DNA from: Sphingomonadaceae bacterium
GTDB taxonomy: Bacteria; Pseudomonadota; Alphaproteobacteria; Sphingomonadales; Sphingomonadaceae
Direction of reading: 5' to 3'
DNA: 12,770 nt
NCBI GenBank assembly: GCA_020446665.1
Contig: JAGREF010000042.1
Coordinates: 1-12,770 of the forward strand
In this document: one piece after another, positions 1 through 7,789 of the stretch
How the letters are laid out: each line of letters starts with the position of its first letter
How positions within the stretch are numbered: position 1 is the stretch's first letter
Notes under the pieces: generated by a model
What the model was told of the DNA's origin: nothing
Database searches by the model: none
Seen by the model: only the letters and a program-made list of their open reading frames with translations
Program-made: the position numbers and the translations under genes

Positions 1-2252
1 TTGCCGGAACTGCCTTTGATGGGGACACCCAATTCAACAATAACTCCACCAGCACCCCGTTCGGGCAATTCGATATTCAGGCTTCGCGCAGTGCCACGCC
101 TATCAACGATGATGATTTTTATCTCCAGCCCGATACATTCTCTGGCTGCCGCATGGCTTTCCCCGGCGGGTTGTGCGCGCGCAATGGTACGACGCCTTCC
201 ACGGATACACGGTATAACGTCAATTTCGGCTCCGATCTCTTCTCAGAGAAAGACCGTTACAATGCGATGGCGCTGTTCAATTACGAGCTGACGCCGGACA
301 TCGAGTTCTATTTCGAAGGCAGCTATTACCGGTCCAAGAGCCAGCGTAACAACTCCGCCACGGCGCAGCTTTCGGCTGTGCCAATTGGAATTTCTCGCGA
401 TGCCTACTGGAACCCGTTCGGTCCAGTAGGCAGCCCCAACCGGCTTGCTGGAACTACGATTTCAGCCAGCGGCGCAGATGTAATCATGGAGCGAATGCGC
501 TATGTCGATGTCGGCCCACGCCGGATCGAAAATACCAAGGAAAGCTGGCGTTTTGTTGGCGGTTTCAAAGGGTCGCTGGGCAGCTGGGACTTCGACACCG
601 GCTTCCTCTATTCAGAAGCGGATTCTGTCGATCTTGCTCGCAACCGCATCTCCAACACGCTGTTGCAGCAGGCAATTAACCGCACGACGCCAGATGCCTA
701 CAACCCGTTCAATGGCGGGTGTCTGGTGGATGTCAGCCAAGGTGACTGCACGCCCAATCCGCAATCGGTGATCGACACATTCACTGTCGATGTTTTCCGC
801 AAAGGTGGCACCAGCCTGGCGCTGGCCGATTTCAAGGTTTCGCGGCCTGACCTGTTCACTTTGCCGGGCGGTGATCTGGGTATCGCTGCTGGCATCGAAT
901 GGCGACGCGAAAGCTTCTATGATGATCGCGATCCCCGTCTGGACGGGACGATAACTTTCACTGACAGCGTGACGGGTGCATTCGTTGGTAGCGATGTAAT
1001 GGGATCAAGCCCGTCGCCTGACACAAACGGTTCGCGCAATGTCTATTCGGCTTATGCCGAATTGCTGGTGCCGCTGATCGGGCCGGATATGAATGTGCCG
1101 CTGGTCTATGAATTCAACATTCAGGCTGCCGGACGTCTCGAACGGTTTGATGACATCAAGGAAACTGCCGCTGTTCCGCGTATTGCCGCAGCATGGACGG
1201 TGACGCCGGGTGTGCTCTTCCGTGGCGCATGGTCGCAGGGTTTCCGTGCGCCCAATCTGGTGCAGGTGAATGATCAGGGCACCACCCGCGTCAATACGCG
1301 CGACGATTATGTGGTGTGTCAGGCGCAGGTGGAGCAAGGCATTATCGCAGATCTGGGTGCATGCGGTGGGCGCGGCACAGTCAGCCTGCGAACGGGCACG
1401 AACCAGCTCAAGCCGGAAGACACGGAGAGCATCAATCTGGGCGTTGTCTTCCAACCGCAGTTCATTCCTGGCCTGACCCTGACTGCCGACTACTGGCAGG
1501 TTACGCAAAATGGCATTGTCGGCGTGTTCGGCGATGACAATGCGCTTGCGCTGGACCTGCTGCGCCGGCTGAATGGCAGCACCAACCCCAATGTGATCCG
1601 GGCCACGCCCGATACGGATGATATTGCCCTGTTTACCGGAACGAGCCTCGCCCCGGCGGGGCAGGTTGTTCAGGTGCTGGACCCTTATCTCAATCTTGAT
1701 AGCCGCAAGTCAAAGGGCTGGGATTTTGGACTCGTCTATGATGTGCCCGAATTCGGGCTTGGCCAGTTCGATCTGCGATTCAACGCGGCACGGCTCAAGA
1801 GCTTCTTCCAGTCGGCTGGCCCTGACGGGCAGGAATTGCTCGACGCGATTGCTGCGGGCACATTGCCTGCCGAAGTCGGCGTGGATGGACTGGGTGAGTT
1901 GCTGGAAATCGAAGGTCGTCCGAAATGGCGCTTCTCTGGCTCGCTCAACTGGAAAAGCGGCGGCTGGCGCGCCAATTTGTTCGCGCGCTATGTCGGCAAG
2001 GTCTATGACACCAGTGTAACCCAGAACGACACGGGCGAGTTCTATCGCGTCGATGATTGGTTCGTTATGAATGCCGCGATCAGCTATACTATCAACAATG
2101 ATACGGCGCTGGACGGCACGCGGATCAAGTTCGGGATCAACAATCTGTTCGACAAGGATCCGCCGCTGGCTGACGAAACCTATGGCTTCTTCAGCGAGTT
2201 ACACAGCGCCCGTGGGCGGCAGTTCATCGTCTCGATCCGTAAGGAGCTCTGA
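1..2252 (+). CDS. TonB-dependent outer-membrane receptor (3' part, beta-barrel)
   Basis: This is the C-terminal 749 residues of a TonB-dependent receptor. The reading frame (first whole codon at base 3) is open from the left edge, so the signal peptide, TonB box and most or all of the plug lie outside the window. The visible part is beta-barrel-like: alternating aromatic and polar strands such as YELTPDIEFYFEGSYYRS, then VLFRGAWSQGFRAPNL, LKPEDTESINLGVVFQP and a final NNLFDKDPP...FIVSIRKEL. Motifs like GFRAPN, LKPE(D/E)T and INNLFD are characteristic of the family. Extracellular loops carry Cys pairs (GGCLVDVSQGDC and VVCQ...GACGG). The last residue is Leu rather than the usual Phe/Trp. The receptor would move a substrate across the outer membrane using TonB-ExbBD energy. 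The ligand cannot be read from sequence, but the co-transcribed peptidase, deacylase and amino-acid symporter suggest a peptide or acylated amino acid. The next gene starts 24 bp downstream. Confidence 0.95.
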   Translation, partial: AGTAFDGDTQFNNNSTSTPFGQFDIQASRSATPINDDDFYLQPDTFSGCRMAFPGGLCARNGTTPSTDTRYNVNFGSDLFSEKDRYNAMALFNYELTPDIEFYFEGSYYRSKSQRNNSATAQLSAVPIGISRDAYWNPFGPVGSPNRLAGTTISASGADVIMERMRYVDVGPRRIENTKESWRFVGGFKGSLGSWDFDTGFLYSEADSVDLARNRISNTLLQQAINRTTPDAYNPFNGGCLVDVSQGDCTPNPQSVIDTFTVDVFRKGGTSLALADFKVSRPDLFTLPGGDLGIAAGIEWRRESFYDDRDPRLDGTITFTDSVTGAFVGSDVMGSSPSPDTNGSRNVYSAYAELLVPLIGPDMNVPLVYEFNIQAAGRLERFDDIKETAAVPRIAAAWTVTPGVLFRGAWSQGFRAPNLVQVNDQGTTRVNTRDDYVVCQAQVEQGIIADLGACGGRGTVSLRTGTNQLKPEDTESINLGVVFQPQFIPGLTLTADYWQVTQNGIVGVFGDDNALALDLLRRLNGSTNPNVIRATPDTDDIALFTGTSLAPAGQVVQVLDPYLNLDSRKSKGWDFGLVYDVPEFGLGQFDLRFNAARLKSFFQSAGPDGQELLDAIAAGTLPAEVGVDGLGELLEIEGRPKWRFSGSLNWKSGGWRANLFARYVGKVYDTSVTQNDTGEFYRVDDWFVMNAAISYTINNDTALDGTRIKFGINNLFDKDPPLADETYGFFSELHSARGRQFIVSIRKEL

Positions 2253-2276
2253 GACGCCCCCGAAACGAGGGAGGAT

Positions 2277-3539
2277 ATGATGAGAAATCCGCTAACCTCC
2301 CTCGTCAGAGGGCACGGGCCAATGCGCCCTTTGGTTGCCCTGTTGCCTGTGCTGCTGGCAGCCTGTGCTACCACCCAGTCGGCATTGTCCGGAGATGACG
2401 TTGGCACGGTCGCACAGGCGGCGCAAAGTTGCAGTGATGGCACGAACACGATTGACGGAGAATTCCCCGGCTCCGGTTTTGCCCGTTGCGAAGTTCTGGG
2501 CAAGGGGTGGTTTCGCCTCAGCATCGAACCGGAAGACGCAAAGGTCACCAATTGCAGCGCCTGGTATGCGTTTCGCGCTCTTGGCAAGCGGGCTGACACA
2601 ATCACCGTTGATTTGGACTATGCCAGTTGCGGCCATCGCTATCAGCCCAAGATCGGCCTTCCGGGGAAGGGGTGGGAGCGGCTTGATCCCGATGCAGTGG
2701 AATTGCGGACAGTGGGGGACTTGCGCAATGCGCGACTTACCGTGCCGGTCGACACGACCGCCCGCATTCTTGCGGGGCAGGAATTGCTGCTGCCCGATGC
2801 CTATGACAGCTGGCTGGACAAGCTGACAGCCAACCCCCTGGCGAGCCGGGCAGAGCTGGGCAAATCGGCGCAAGGCCGATCGATTGACCGACTCACCATT
2901 GCCGCAGCAACGCCCGCTCCAGAGCAGGTCGTGTTGGTCGGCCGCCAGCATCCGCCAGAAGTTACCGGCGGGCTGGCCATGATAGCCTTTGTCGAGCGGC
3001 TGCTGGAAGAGGATGATCTGGCCAAAGCCTATCGCGCGCGTTTCACCACGCAGGTGGTGCCGCTGCTCAACCCCGATGGGGTTGTAAACGGCCATTGGCG
3101 CCATGCCACGGGCGGCGTTGATCTCAACCGCGACTGGGGCCCCTTTACTCAGCCGGAAACGCGGTTGATGCGGGACATGCTCGAAGGGATAGAGGCTGAT
3201 CCTAATGCGAAGCTGCGGCTCTTCCTTGATTTCCATTCGACCCGCTACGACACAATCTACACCCTCCTGCCCGAAATGGAGACCGATCCGCCGGGTTTCC
3301 TTCCGGCATGGCTGGCCGATTACGCAGCGCGCTTGCCCGACTATGATGTGCGGGTGGAGCCGGGCCATAATCCGGATCTGCCCGTGTCAAAGGCGTGGGT
3401 GCATGATCGCTTCGGTGTGCCGACTGCGACCTATGAGATCGGCGATGAGACTGACCGCGCTTTGATCCGGCGGCTTGGCAGGGCGGCGGCGGAAGCGATG
3501 ATGGCAGCGATGCTGGCAGCCGATCATGCGCCGGAGTGA
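2277..3539 (+). CDS. M14-family zinc carboxypeptidase-like lipoprotein
   Basis: Predicted 420-residue zinc metallopeptidase of the M14 (carboxypeptidase A-like) family. The ATG follows a good Shine-Dalgarno (GAGGGAGG just upstream). An N-terminal hydrophobic stretch ends in a lipobox, LLAAC, with Cys at residue 30, so the mature protein should be a lipoprotein facing the periplasm. Residues 52-160 form a separate domain with four Cys (52, 71, 93, 118). The M14 catalytic domain follows at about 190-415: zinc ligands H225 and E228 in RQHPPE, the substrate-carboxylate pair N284-R285 in GGVDLNRDWG, third zinc ligand H320 in FLDFHS, and the catalytic Glu probably E387 in ATYEIGDE. All expected catalytic residues are present. 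The family removes C-terminal residues from peptides or cleaves gamma-D-glutamyl bonds, and this one's specificity is not evident. It sits 24 bp after the receptor and overlaps the next gene by 14 bp, so co-transcription and probably translational coupling are expected. Confidence 0.92.
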   Translation: MMRNPLTSLVRGHGPMRPLVALLPVLLAACATTQSALSGDDVGTVAQAAQSCSDGTNTIDGEFPGSGFARCEVLGKGWFRLSIEPEDAKVTNCSAWYAFRALGKRADTITVDLDYASCGHRYQPKIGLPGKGWERLDPDAVELRTVGDLRNARLTVPVDTTARILAGQELLLPDAYDSWLDKLTANPLASRAELGKSAQGRSIDRLTIAAATPAPEQVVLVGRQHPPEVTGGLAMIAFVERLLEEDDLAKAYRARFTTQVVPLLNPDGVVNGHWRHATGGVDLNRDWGPFTQPETRLMRDMLEGIEADPNAKLRLFLDFHSTRYDTIYTLLPEMETDPPGFLPAWLADYAARLPDYDVRVEPGHNPDLPVSKAWVHDRFGVPTATYEIGDETDRALIRRLGRAAAEAMMAAMLAADHAPE

Positions 3540-5151
3540 GCTGCGTTACGGCGCTGCGCGCCTCGCGCTGTCGGCGTTGCTGGCGCTGGCTATACAAGGC
3601 TGCACGACACCTAAAGGATCCGCCGGTTCCCCGTTTGATATTGTCATTACCGGCGGGGAAATGATCAATGGCGACGGGCGGCCACTTGGCAATGTCGATA
3701 TTGCCATCCGCAATGGCCGCATCATTCGCGTTGCGCCAGGTCTGGCCCGGGAAGCGAAGAGTGTTCGAGTGATCAATGCGCAGGGCCAGATTGTTGCGCC
3801 CGGCTTTATCGACCCGCACACCCATGCTGATGGCGAGGTGTTTTCCAGTGATGAAGAGGAGCGCGCAAACCTAGCCTATGCCTATCAGGGAGTGACCACA
3901 GTGGTGGTCGGAAATGACGGGCAGGGTATTACCGACTTTCCGACTCGCGCTGCCCCGGCGGGCACGAATTATGCTGTCCTTGCGGGGTTTGGAGGCATTA
4001 GGCGCGAAGTTCTTGGCGAAGCAGACCGTGCCCCCAATGATGCCGAACTGGAACAGATGCGGCTGGCCGTGCGACGCGACATGTGCGGTGGAGCATTGGG
4101 GCTTTCTGCAGGGCTCTATTACTTCCCGCAAAGCTTCGCGAAAACCGATGAAGTGGTCGTGCTGGCACGGGACACCGGCAGGCTGGGCGGCTATTACGAC
4201 ACGCATTTGCGCGACGAGGGTGACTTCACCGTCGGCGTCATTGCAGCGCTAGACGAAGCGTTGGAGATTGGCCGTCGCGCGCAGATCCCGGTTCATCTCT
4301 CGCATATCAAGGCACTGGGTCCGGCGGTCTGGGGCCAGAGCGAGGACATGATTGAGCGGGTCGAGGCTGCGCAGGCGACAGGCCAGATAGTGACGGCTGA
4401 CCAATATCCGTGGCGTGCATCGGGAACGCGTATCAGTAGCGCATTGGTACCGCGTTGGGCACTGGACGGCGGGATGGAGGCACTTCGAGGCCGACTGCGC
4501 GATCCAGCAACGGAAGAGCGCATCGCCAGCGAGATCGCCGCCAATATCGCAAGGCGCGGCGGGCCGGAAAGCCTGCTGATCACCGGAGAGATTGATACGG
4601 AACACGGATTTTCCGGCAAGACGCTGGGTGCCGTAGCGGGGGAGTGGGACACCAGCCCGCAAGCGGCCGCAATCCGCATCTTGCAGGATGGTGATGCGCG
4701 GCTGGCTTCATTCAATATGTCGCCCGACGATATTGCTGCCTTTGCCGGGCGGGAGTGGGTGATGACTGGCTCTGACGGCAGCGCTGGCCATCCGCGCAAA
4801 TATGCGACCTATCCCAAGGCGTGGCAGGATTGGGTCAGGGGTGGGGCGATGGCACCGGGCCGCTTCATCCGCCTCAGCAGCGGGAAGGTTGCTGATACGA
4901 TCGGGCTGAAGGATCGTGGCTATCTGGCCGAGGGATATGCTGCCGATATCGTGATTTTCGATTCTTCTGCATTTTTGCCCTTGGCCAATTATTCCGCTCC
5001 AAAGGAGTATGCGCGCGGTGTCAGCACGCTGATCGTGAATGGGGAAGTGGTTATTGAGGCAGGGAAATACACCGGCGCATTGCCGGGGCGGCTGCTGAAA
5101 GGCCAGCCACCAGGCGGCATGTGTGACACTGTACAAGGGAAGGAAAGCTGA
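3526..5151 (+). CDS. N-acyl-D-amino-acid deacylase family amidohydrolase (D-aminoacylase-like)
   Basis: 541-residue member of the amidohydrolase superfamily, D-aminoacylase / N-acyl-D-amino-acid deacylase branch. These enzymes hydrolyse N-acyl-D-amino acids (acetyl-D-Glu, -D-Asp or hydrophobic D-residues) to the free D-amino acid. The start ATG lies inside the end of the M14 gene (14-bp overlap). The N-terminus is a signal peptide ending ALAIQGC (Cys26), an acceptable if imperfect lipobox, implying a periplasmic or membrane-tethered enzyme. Family motifs in order are GFIDPHTH (H98, H100), QGVTTVVVGND (D131), GALGLSAGLYY, YDTHLRDEGD (H227), HLSHIKA (H257), ADQYPW, TGSDGSAGHPR (D417) and a C-terminal small beta-domain GYLAEGYAADIVIFD. 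The spacing H227 to H257 equals that of two metal-ligand histidines of the characterised D-aminoacylase. At the position where that enzyme has a metal-bridging Cys (motif GNCG), this protein has Asp131. Substrate specificity is unassigned; the downstream transporter suggests an acidic amino acid. Confidence 0.92.
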   Translation: MRRSELRYGAARLALSALLALAIQGCTTPKGSAGSPFDIVITGGEMINGDGRPLGNVDIAIRNGRIIRVAPGLAREAKSVRVINAQGQIVAPGFIDPHTHADGEVFSSDEEERANLAYAYQGVTTVVVGNDGQGITDFPTRAAPAGTNYAVLAGFGGIRREVLGEADRAPNDAELEQMRLAVRRDMCGGALGLSAGLYYFPQSFAKTDEVVVLARDTGRLGGYYDTHLRDEGDFTVGVIAALDEALEIGRRAQIPVHLSHIKALGPAVWGQSEDMIERVEAAQATGQIVTADQYPWRASGTRISSALVPRWALDGGMEALRGRLRDPATEERIASEIAANIARRGGPESLLITGEIDTEHGFSGKTLGAVAGEWDTSPQAAAIRILQDGDARLASFNMSPDDIAAFAGREWVMTGSDGSAGHPRKYATYPKAWQDWVRGGAMAPGRFIRLSSGKVADTIGLKDRGYLAEGYAADIVIFDSSAFLPLANYSAPKEYARGVSTLIVNGEVVIEAGKYTGALPGRLLKGQPPGGMCDTVQGKES

Positions 5152-6398
5152 TGGCCAAACTGGCAAAGAGCTGGTTCGCAACCGCATTGTGGAAGCGCGT
5201 GCTGTTGGCGCTGGTGTTGGGCGTGGCGGCTGGGCTGGTCTTCAAACAGGATATTGTCGCGATCAAATGGGTCGGCGATTTGTTCATCCGCATGATCAAG
5301 ATGCTGGTGGTGCCGCTGATTTTCTTCTCGCTGGTGGGTGGGGTCGCCTCGATTGGCGATCTGCGCAAGCTGGGCTCTGTAGGTGGGCGGGCCATGCTGT
5401 TGTTCTTTGGCACTGCGATCATAGCGGTGACGCTGGGCATGACATTGTCAACTGTGGTCCAGCCGGGCGCAGGGTTGACCATCACACTGCCGCCTGACGC
5501 GACATTGCCGGAAAGGCCCGACCAGTCGCTGGTTGAGATGCTGATAGCGATGGTGCCGGAAAATCCGATCATGTCCATGGCGCAGGGTCAGATCTTGCCC
5601 GTGATCATCTTCGCGCTGCTGTTTGGCATGGCCATGCTGATGAGCGGAGATGAGGCAAAGCCGTTGGTGCGCGGCTTTGAAGCAGCCTCGGCCGTTATGC
5701 AACGCCTGACGGTGATCGTGATGGAATTCACGCCCTTCGGCGTATTTGCGCTGATGGCCTGGGTGGCCGGAACTTTCGGTTTCGATGCCCTGGTCCCGCT
5801 CGCCAAGCTGGTGGCGCTTAACTATGCAGGCTGTGCGATTATCCTGTTGCTGGTCTATCCGGCGATCCTGCGTTTTATTGCCAAATTGCCGACGATTGAT
5901 TTCTACCGCGGTGTTGTGGACGCGCAGGCCGTGGCCTTCTCCACCGCTTCTTCAAACGCCACATTGCCTGTCACTTTGCGCTGTGTGCAACGCAACCTTG
6001 GCGTTTCAAAAGCGATTTCCAGCTTTGCCGTGGCACTGGGGGCAACGGTCAATATGAATGGTACCGCCATGTATCTGGGGGTGATCGCCATTTTCGGAGC
6101 GCAGGCATTCGGAGTGGAACTGACCTGGATGTCCTATTTGATGATTGCTCTTACTGCGACTTTGGGCGCCATCGGAACGGCCGGGGTGCCAGGGGCGGGG
6201 TTGATCATGATGAGCCTGGTGCTCTCTTCCATCGGTGTGCCGCTCGAAACGATTGCTTTCGTTGCGGCAATCAACCACCCGCTGGACATGATGCGGACCA
6301 TGACCAACGTGACGGGTGATGCAGTGGTGGCAGTGGCCGTGGGCCGGATGGCGGGCGAAATCGACGTCGAGGAATATATCTCCGCAGACGACGTATAG
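5151..6398 (+). CDS. SDF (DAACS) family dicarboxylate/amino acid:cation symporter
   Basis: 415-residue inner-membrane secondary transporter of the SDF family (GltP/GltPh/DctA type), which imports glutamate, aspartate or C4-dicarboxylates with H+ or Na+. The ATG overlaps the stop of the deacylase gene by one base (TGATG) and is preceded by a purine-rich AAGGGAAGGAAAG, so translational coupling is likely. About eight transmembrane segments and two re-entrant hairpins are visible. HP1 carries the serine-rich tip STASSNATLP (264-273), TM7 has NMNGTAMY (301-308, matching the NMDGT cation motif with Asp changed to Asn), and HP2 has GTAGVPGAG (342-350). TM8 has LDMMRTMTNVTGDA (378-391), with D379, R382 and N386 where GltPh has its substrate-binding D394, R397 and N401. 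Retention of Arg in TM8 favours an acidic amino acid or dicarboxylate over a neutral one. Length and motifs are complete. Its role in the operon would be import of the amino acid freed in the periplasm. Confidence 0.95.
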   Translation: MAKLAKSWFATALWKRVLLALVLGVAAGLVFKQDIVAIKWVGDLFIRMIKMLVVPLIFFSLVGGVASIGDLRKLGSVGGRAMLLFFGTAIIAVTLGMTLSTVVQPGAGLTITLPPDATLPERPDQSLVEMLIAMVPENPIMSMAQGQILPVIIFALLFGMAMLMSGDEAKPLVRGFEAASAVMQRLTVIVMEFTPFGVFALMAWVAGTFGFDALVPLAKLVALNYAGCAIILLLVYPAILRFIAKLPTIDFYRGVVDAQAVAFSTASSNATLPVTLRCVQRNLGVSKAISSFAVALGATVNMNGTAMYLGVIAIFGAQAFGVELTWMSYLMIALTATLGAIGTAGVPGAGLIMMSLVLSSIGVPLETIAFVAAINHPLDMMRTMTNVTGDAVVAVAVGRMAGEIDVEEYISADDV

Positions 6399-6410
6399 GG
6401 CACTCGCCCT
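6397..6410. terminator. Possible weak bidirectional terminator hairpin
   Basis: The 17-bp gap between two convergent genes (symporter stop at 6398, dehydrogenase stop at 6416) holds a small inverted repeat, AGGGC-ACTC-GCCCT, overlapping the symporter stop codon. The stem is only 5 bp (plus a wobble pair) and no T-run follows on either side, so termination here would be inefficient or Rho-assisted. Confidence 0.25.
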
Positions 6411-6415
6411 GATGG

Positions 6416-7672
6416 TCAGGTCGGTCGACCCAAGAGACGGGCCAGCCGCTCTGCCGACCCCATGGCCAGTGTCCAGCCGAGCATGCCATGTCCCAGATTG
6501 GCGAATAGTCCGGGGGCCAGTTGTTTGATGATCGGCAGGGAATCAGGTGTCATCGGGCGGTGGCCTGCCCAGCCTTCATCTACCGCATCATAGTCCGCCG
6601 CATAGGGCAAACTCGCCTGTGCGGCGCGGCGCATGACCGCCAGCCGCTGCGGATCAACCTGCTTGCTGGCATCGCCCATATCGGCAATCCCGGCGATCAA
6701 CATATGCTCGCCCAGATTGGTGAAGACGATCCGCCGGGCATTGTCTGTAATGGACAGGGCCGGTGCGGCAATGCCGATAGGGGCAGTGAAGGAATAGCCT
6801 TTCATAGACTGGATCGGCTGGGCCAATCCCAACGGTGCGAGCAGGTGGTTTGCCTGGTGGCCGGTGGTGAGCAGGACATGGTCACTCTCTAACTCGCTGC
6901 CATCTTCGTGCTGAACCCGCCAACCCTGCGCCTGCCGTGCGATCCGGTTCACGCTGTTTCCGCCCAAAAATGTGACGCCGTATGAGCGCTGTAAGAGGTC
7001 CAGCAGTTCTGCCGCAAAATGGCTGCAATCGCCGGTTTCATCCGCCGGTGAGTAGATTGCACCTGCTAGCTGCTCCGGCCCATGGGCAAGCGCTGGTTCG
7101 ATCTCGCAAGCCTGCTCTGGCGATACCAATTCCAGCTCGGCCCCTGCCGATTGCCGCAATTGGGTGCTGGCTTCTGCGGCCAGCAACTCCTGTTCACACC
7201 GTAGTAGCACCAGCTTCCCCGCTTTGCGCTGGTTGAAGGCGATCGGGTGCTGATCCAGCAAATCGTCCATCGCTGCACGCGATTCCTGCGCCAGTTGGAG
7301 GCAGGCTAGCGTGTTGGCGCGAAACGCACGGCGGGTGCAATTGCCAAGAAAGCGCATAAGCCACATCGCAAACGGAAGGCTGGGCCGCAGGTTAATGCGA
7401 AAGGCATCATCGTGCCCCAGCAATAGCGAGGGCATTTGAGGCAACAATGCGGGGCTGGCCAGTGCGTTGGTGTGACTGTAGCTCAATTGCCGCCCATTGC
7501 CGAGCGAAGCGCCTCTTGCGACCTGAGGCTCGCTTTCTACAATAGTCACTGCCCAGCCATTGCGGGCAAGGGCATAGGCGCTTGTCACGCCAATTATGCC
7601 ACCCCCGATTATCAATGCCTTGCGTGCTATTGCCATGGCACAATGGTGGGCTGCCTTGGCGATCTCCACCAC
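6416..7672 (-). CDS. dadA: DadA-like FAD-dependent D-amino-acid dehydrogenase
   Basis: 418-residue FAD-binding oxidoreductase of the DAO family, closest in motif layout to D-amino-acid dehydrogenase DadA, which oxidises D-amino acids to 2-oxo acids and passes electrons to the respiratory chain at the inner membrane. An N-terminal Rossmann motif GGGIIG (23-28) is followed by the ribose-binding acidic residue in IVESE (E46), then SLGNGRQLSYSHTNA, which aligns with the DadA segment after the dinucleotide fold. C-terminal FAD/substrate motifs are GHRPMTPDSLPII (370-382) and NLGHGMLGWTLAMGSAERLA (392-411). The longest frame begins with GTG at 7672, preceded at 12 nt by GGAAAGG. An ATG at 7636 (residue 13) puts the Rossmann strand at the usual distance from the N-terminus but lacks a clear Shine-Dalgarno; either start is possible. 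The gene is convergent with the deacylase/symporter operon and divergent from the CapA-like gene. No alanine racemase gene (dadX) is adjacent. Its substrate is plausibly the D-amino acid released by that operon. Confidence 0.88.
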   Translation of the reverse strand: MVEIAKAAHHCAMAIARKALIIGGGIIGVTSAYALARNGWAVTIVESEPQVARGASLGNGRQLSYSHTNALASPALLPQMPSLLLGHDDAFRINLRPSLPFAMWLMRFLGNCTRRAFRANTLACLQLAQESRAAMDDLLDQHPIAFNQRKAGKLVLLRCEQELLAAEASTQLRQSAGAELELVSPEQACEIEPALAHGPEQLAGAIYSPADETGDCSHFAAELLDLLQRSYGVTFLGGNSVNRIARQAQGWRVQHEDGSELESDHVLLTTGHQANHLLAPLGLAQPIQSMKGYSFTAPIGIAAPALSITDNARRIVFTNLGEHMLIAGIADMGDASKQVDPQRLAVMRRAAQASLPYAADYDAVDEGWAGHRPMTPDSLPIIKQLAPGLFANLGHGMLGWTLAMGSAERLARLLGRPT

Positions 7673-7681
7673 GATAAAGTC

Positions 7682-7718
7682 GCACCTTTCCTATAGCCGC
7701 CAGCTATAGGAAAGGTGC
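7682..7718. promoter_or_regulatory. Perfect 16-bp inverted repeat in the dadA / capA-like divergent promoter region
   Basis: GCACCTTTCCTATAGC (7682-7697) and its exact reverse complement (7703-7718) flank a 5-nt spacer CGCCA. The repeat sits between the divergent dadA-like and CapA-like genes, 9 bp from the GTG candidate start of the former and 71 bp from the ATG of the latter. There is no T-run on either side, so it is not a standard intrinsic terminator. On the dadA strand the only purine-rich Shine-Dalgarno candidate (GGAAAGG) lies inside the 3' arm, so an RNA hairpin would hide it. The alternative is a DNA operator for a dimeric regulator shared by both genes. The symmetry is directly visible; the function is inferred. 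Confidence 0.6.
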
Positions 7719-7789
7719 TGTATTGCACTCGACATGGGGGCCAACAGGCTGGAAAATGGATGTCAGACCAGAGCCGACAAGGATAAGCC

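Noticed and set aside
2292..3368. 358-codon open frame antisense to the M14 peptidase gene
   Set aside because: It lies entirely opposite a gene with a complete set of catalytic motifs; long antisense frames are expected in GC-rich codon-biased genes, and its translation shows no domain.
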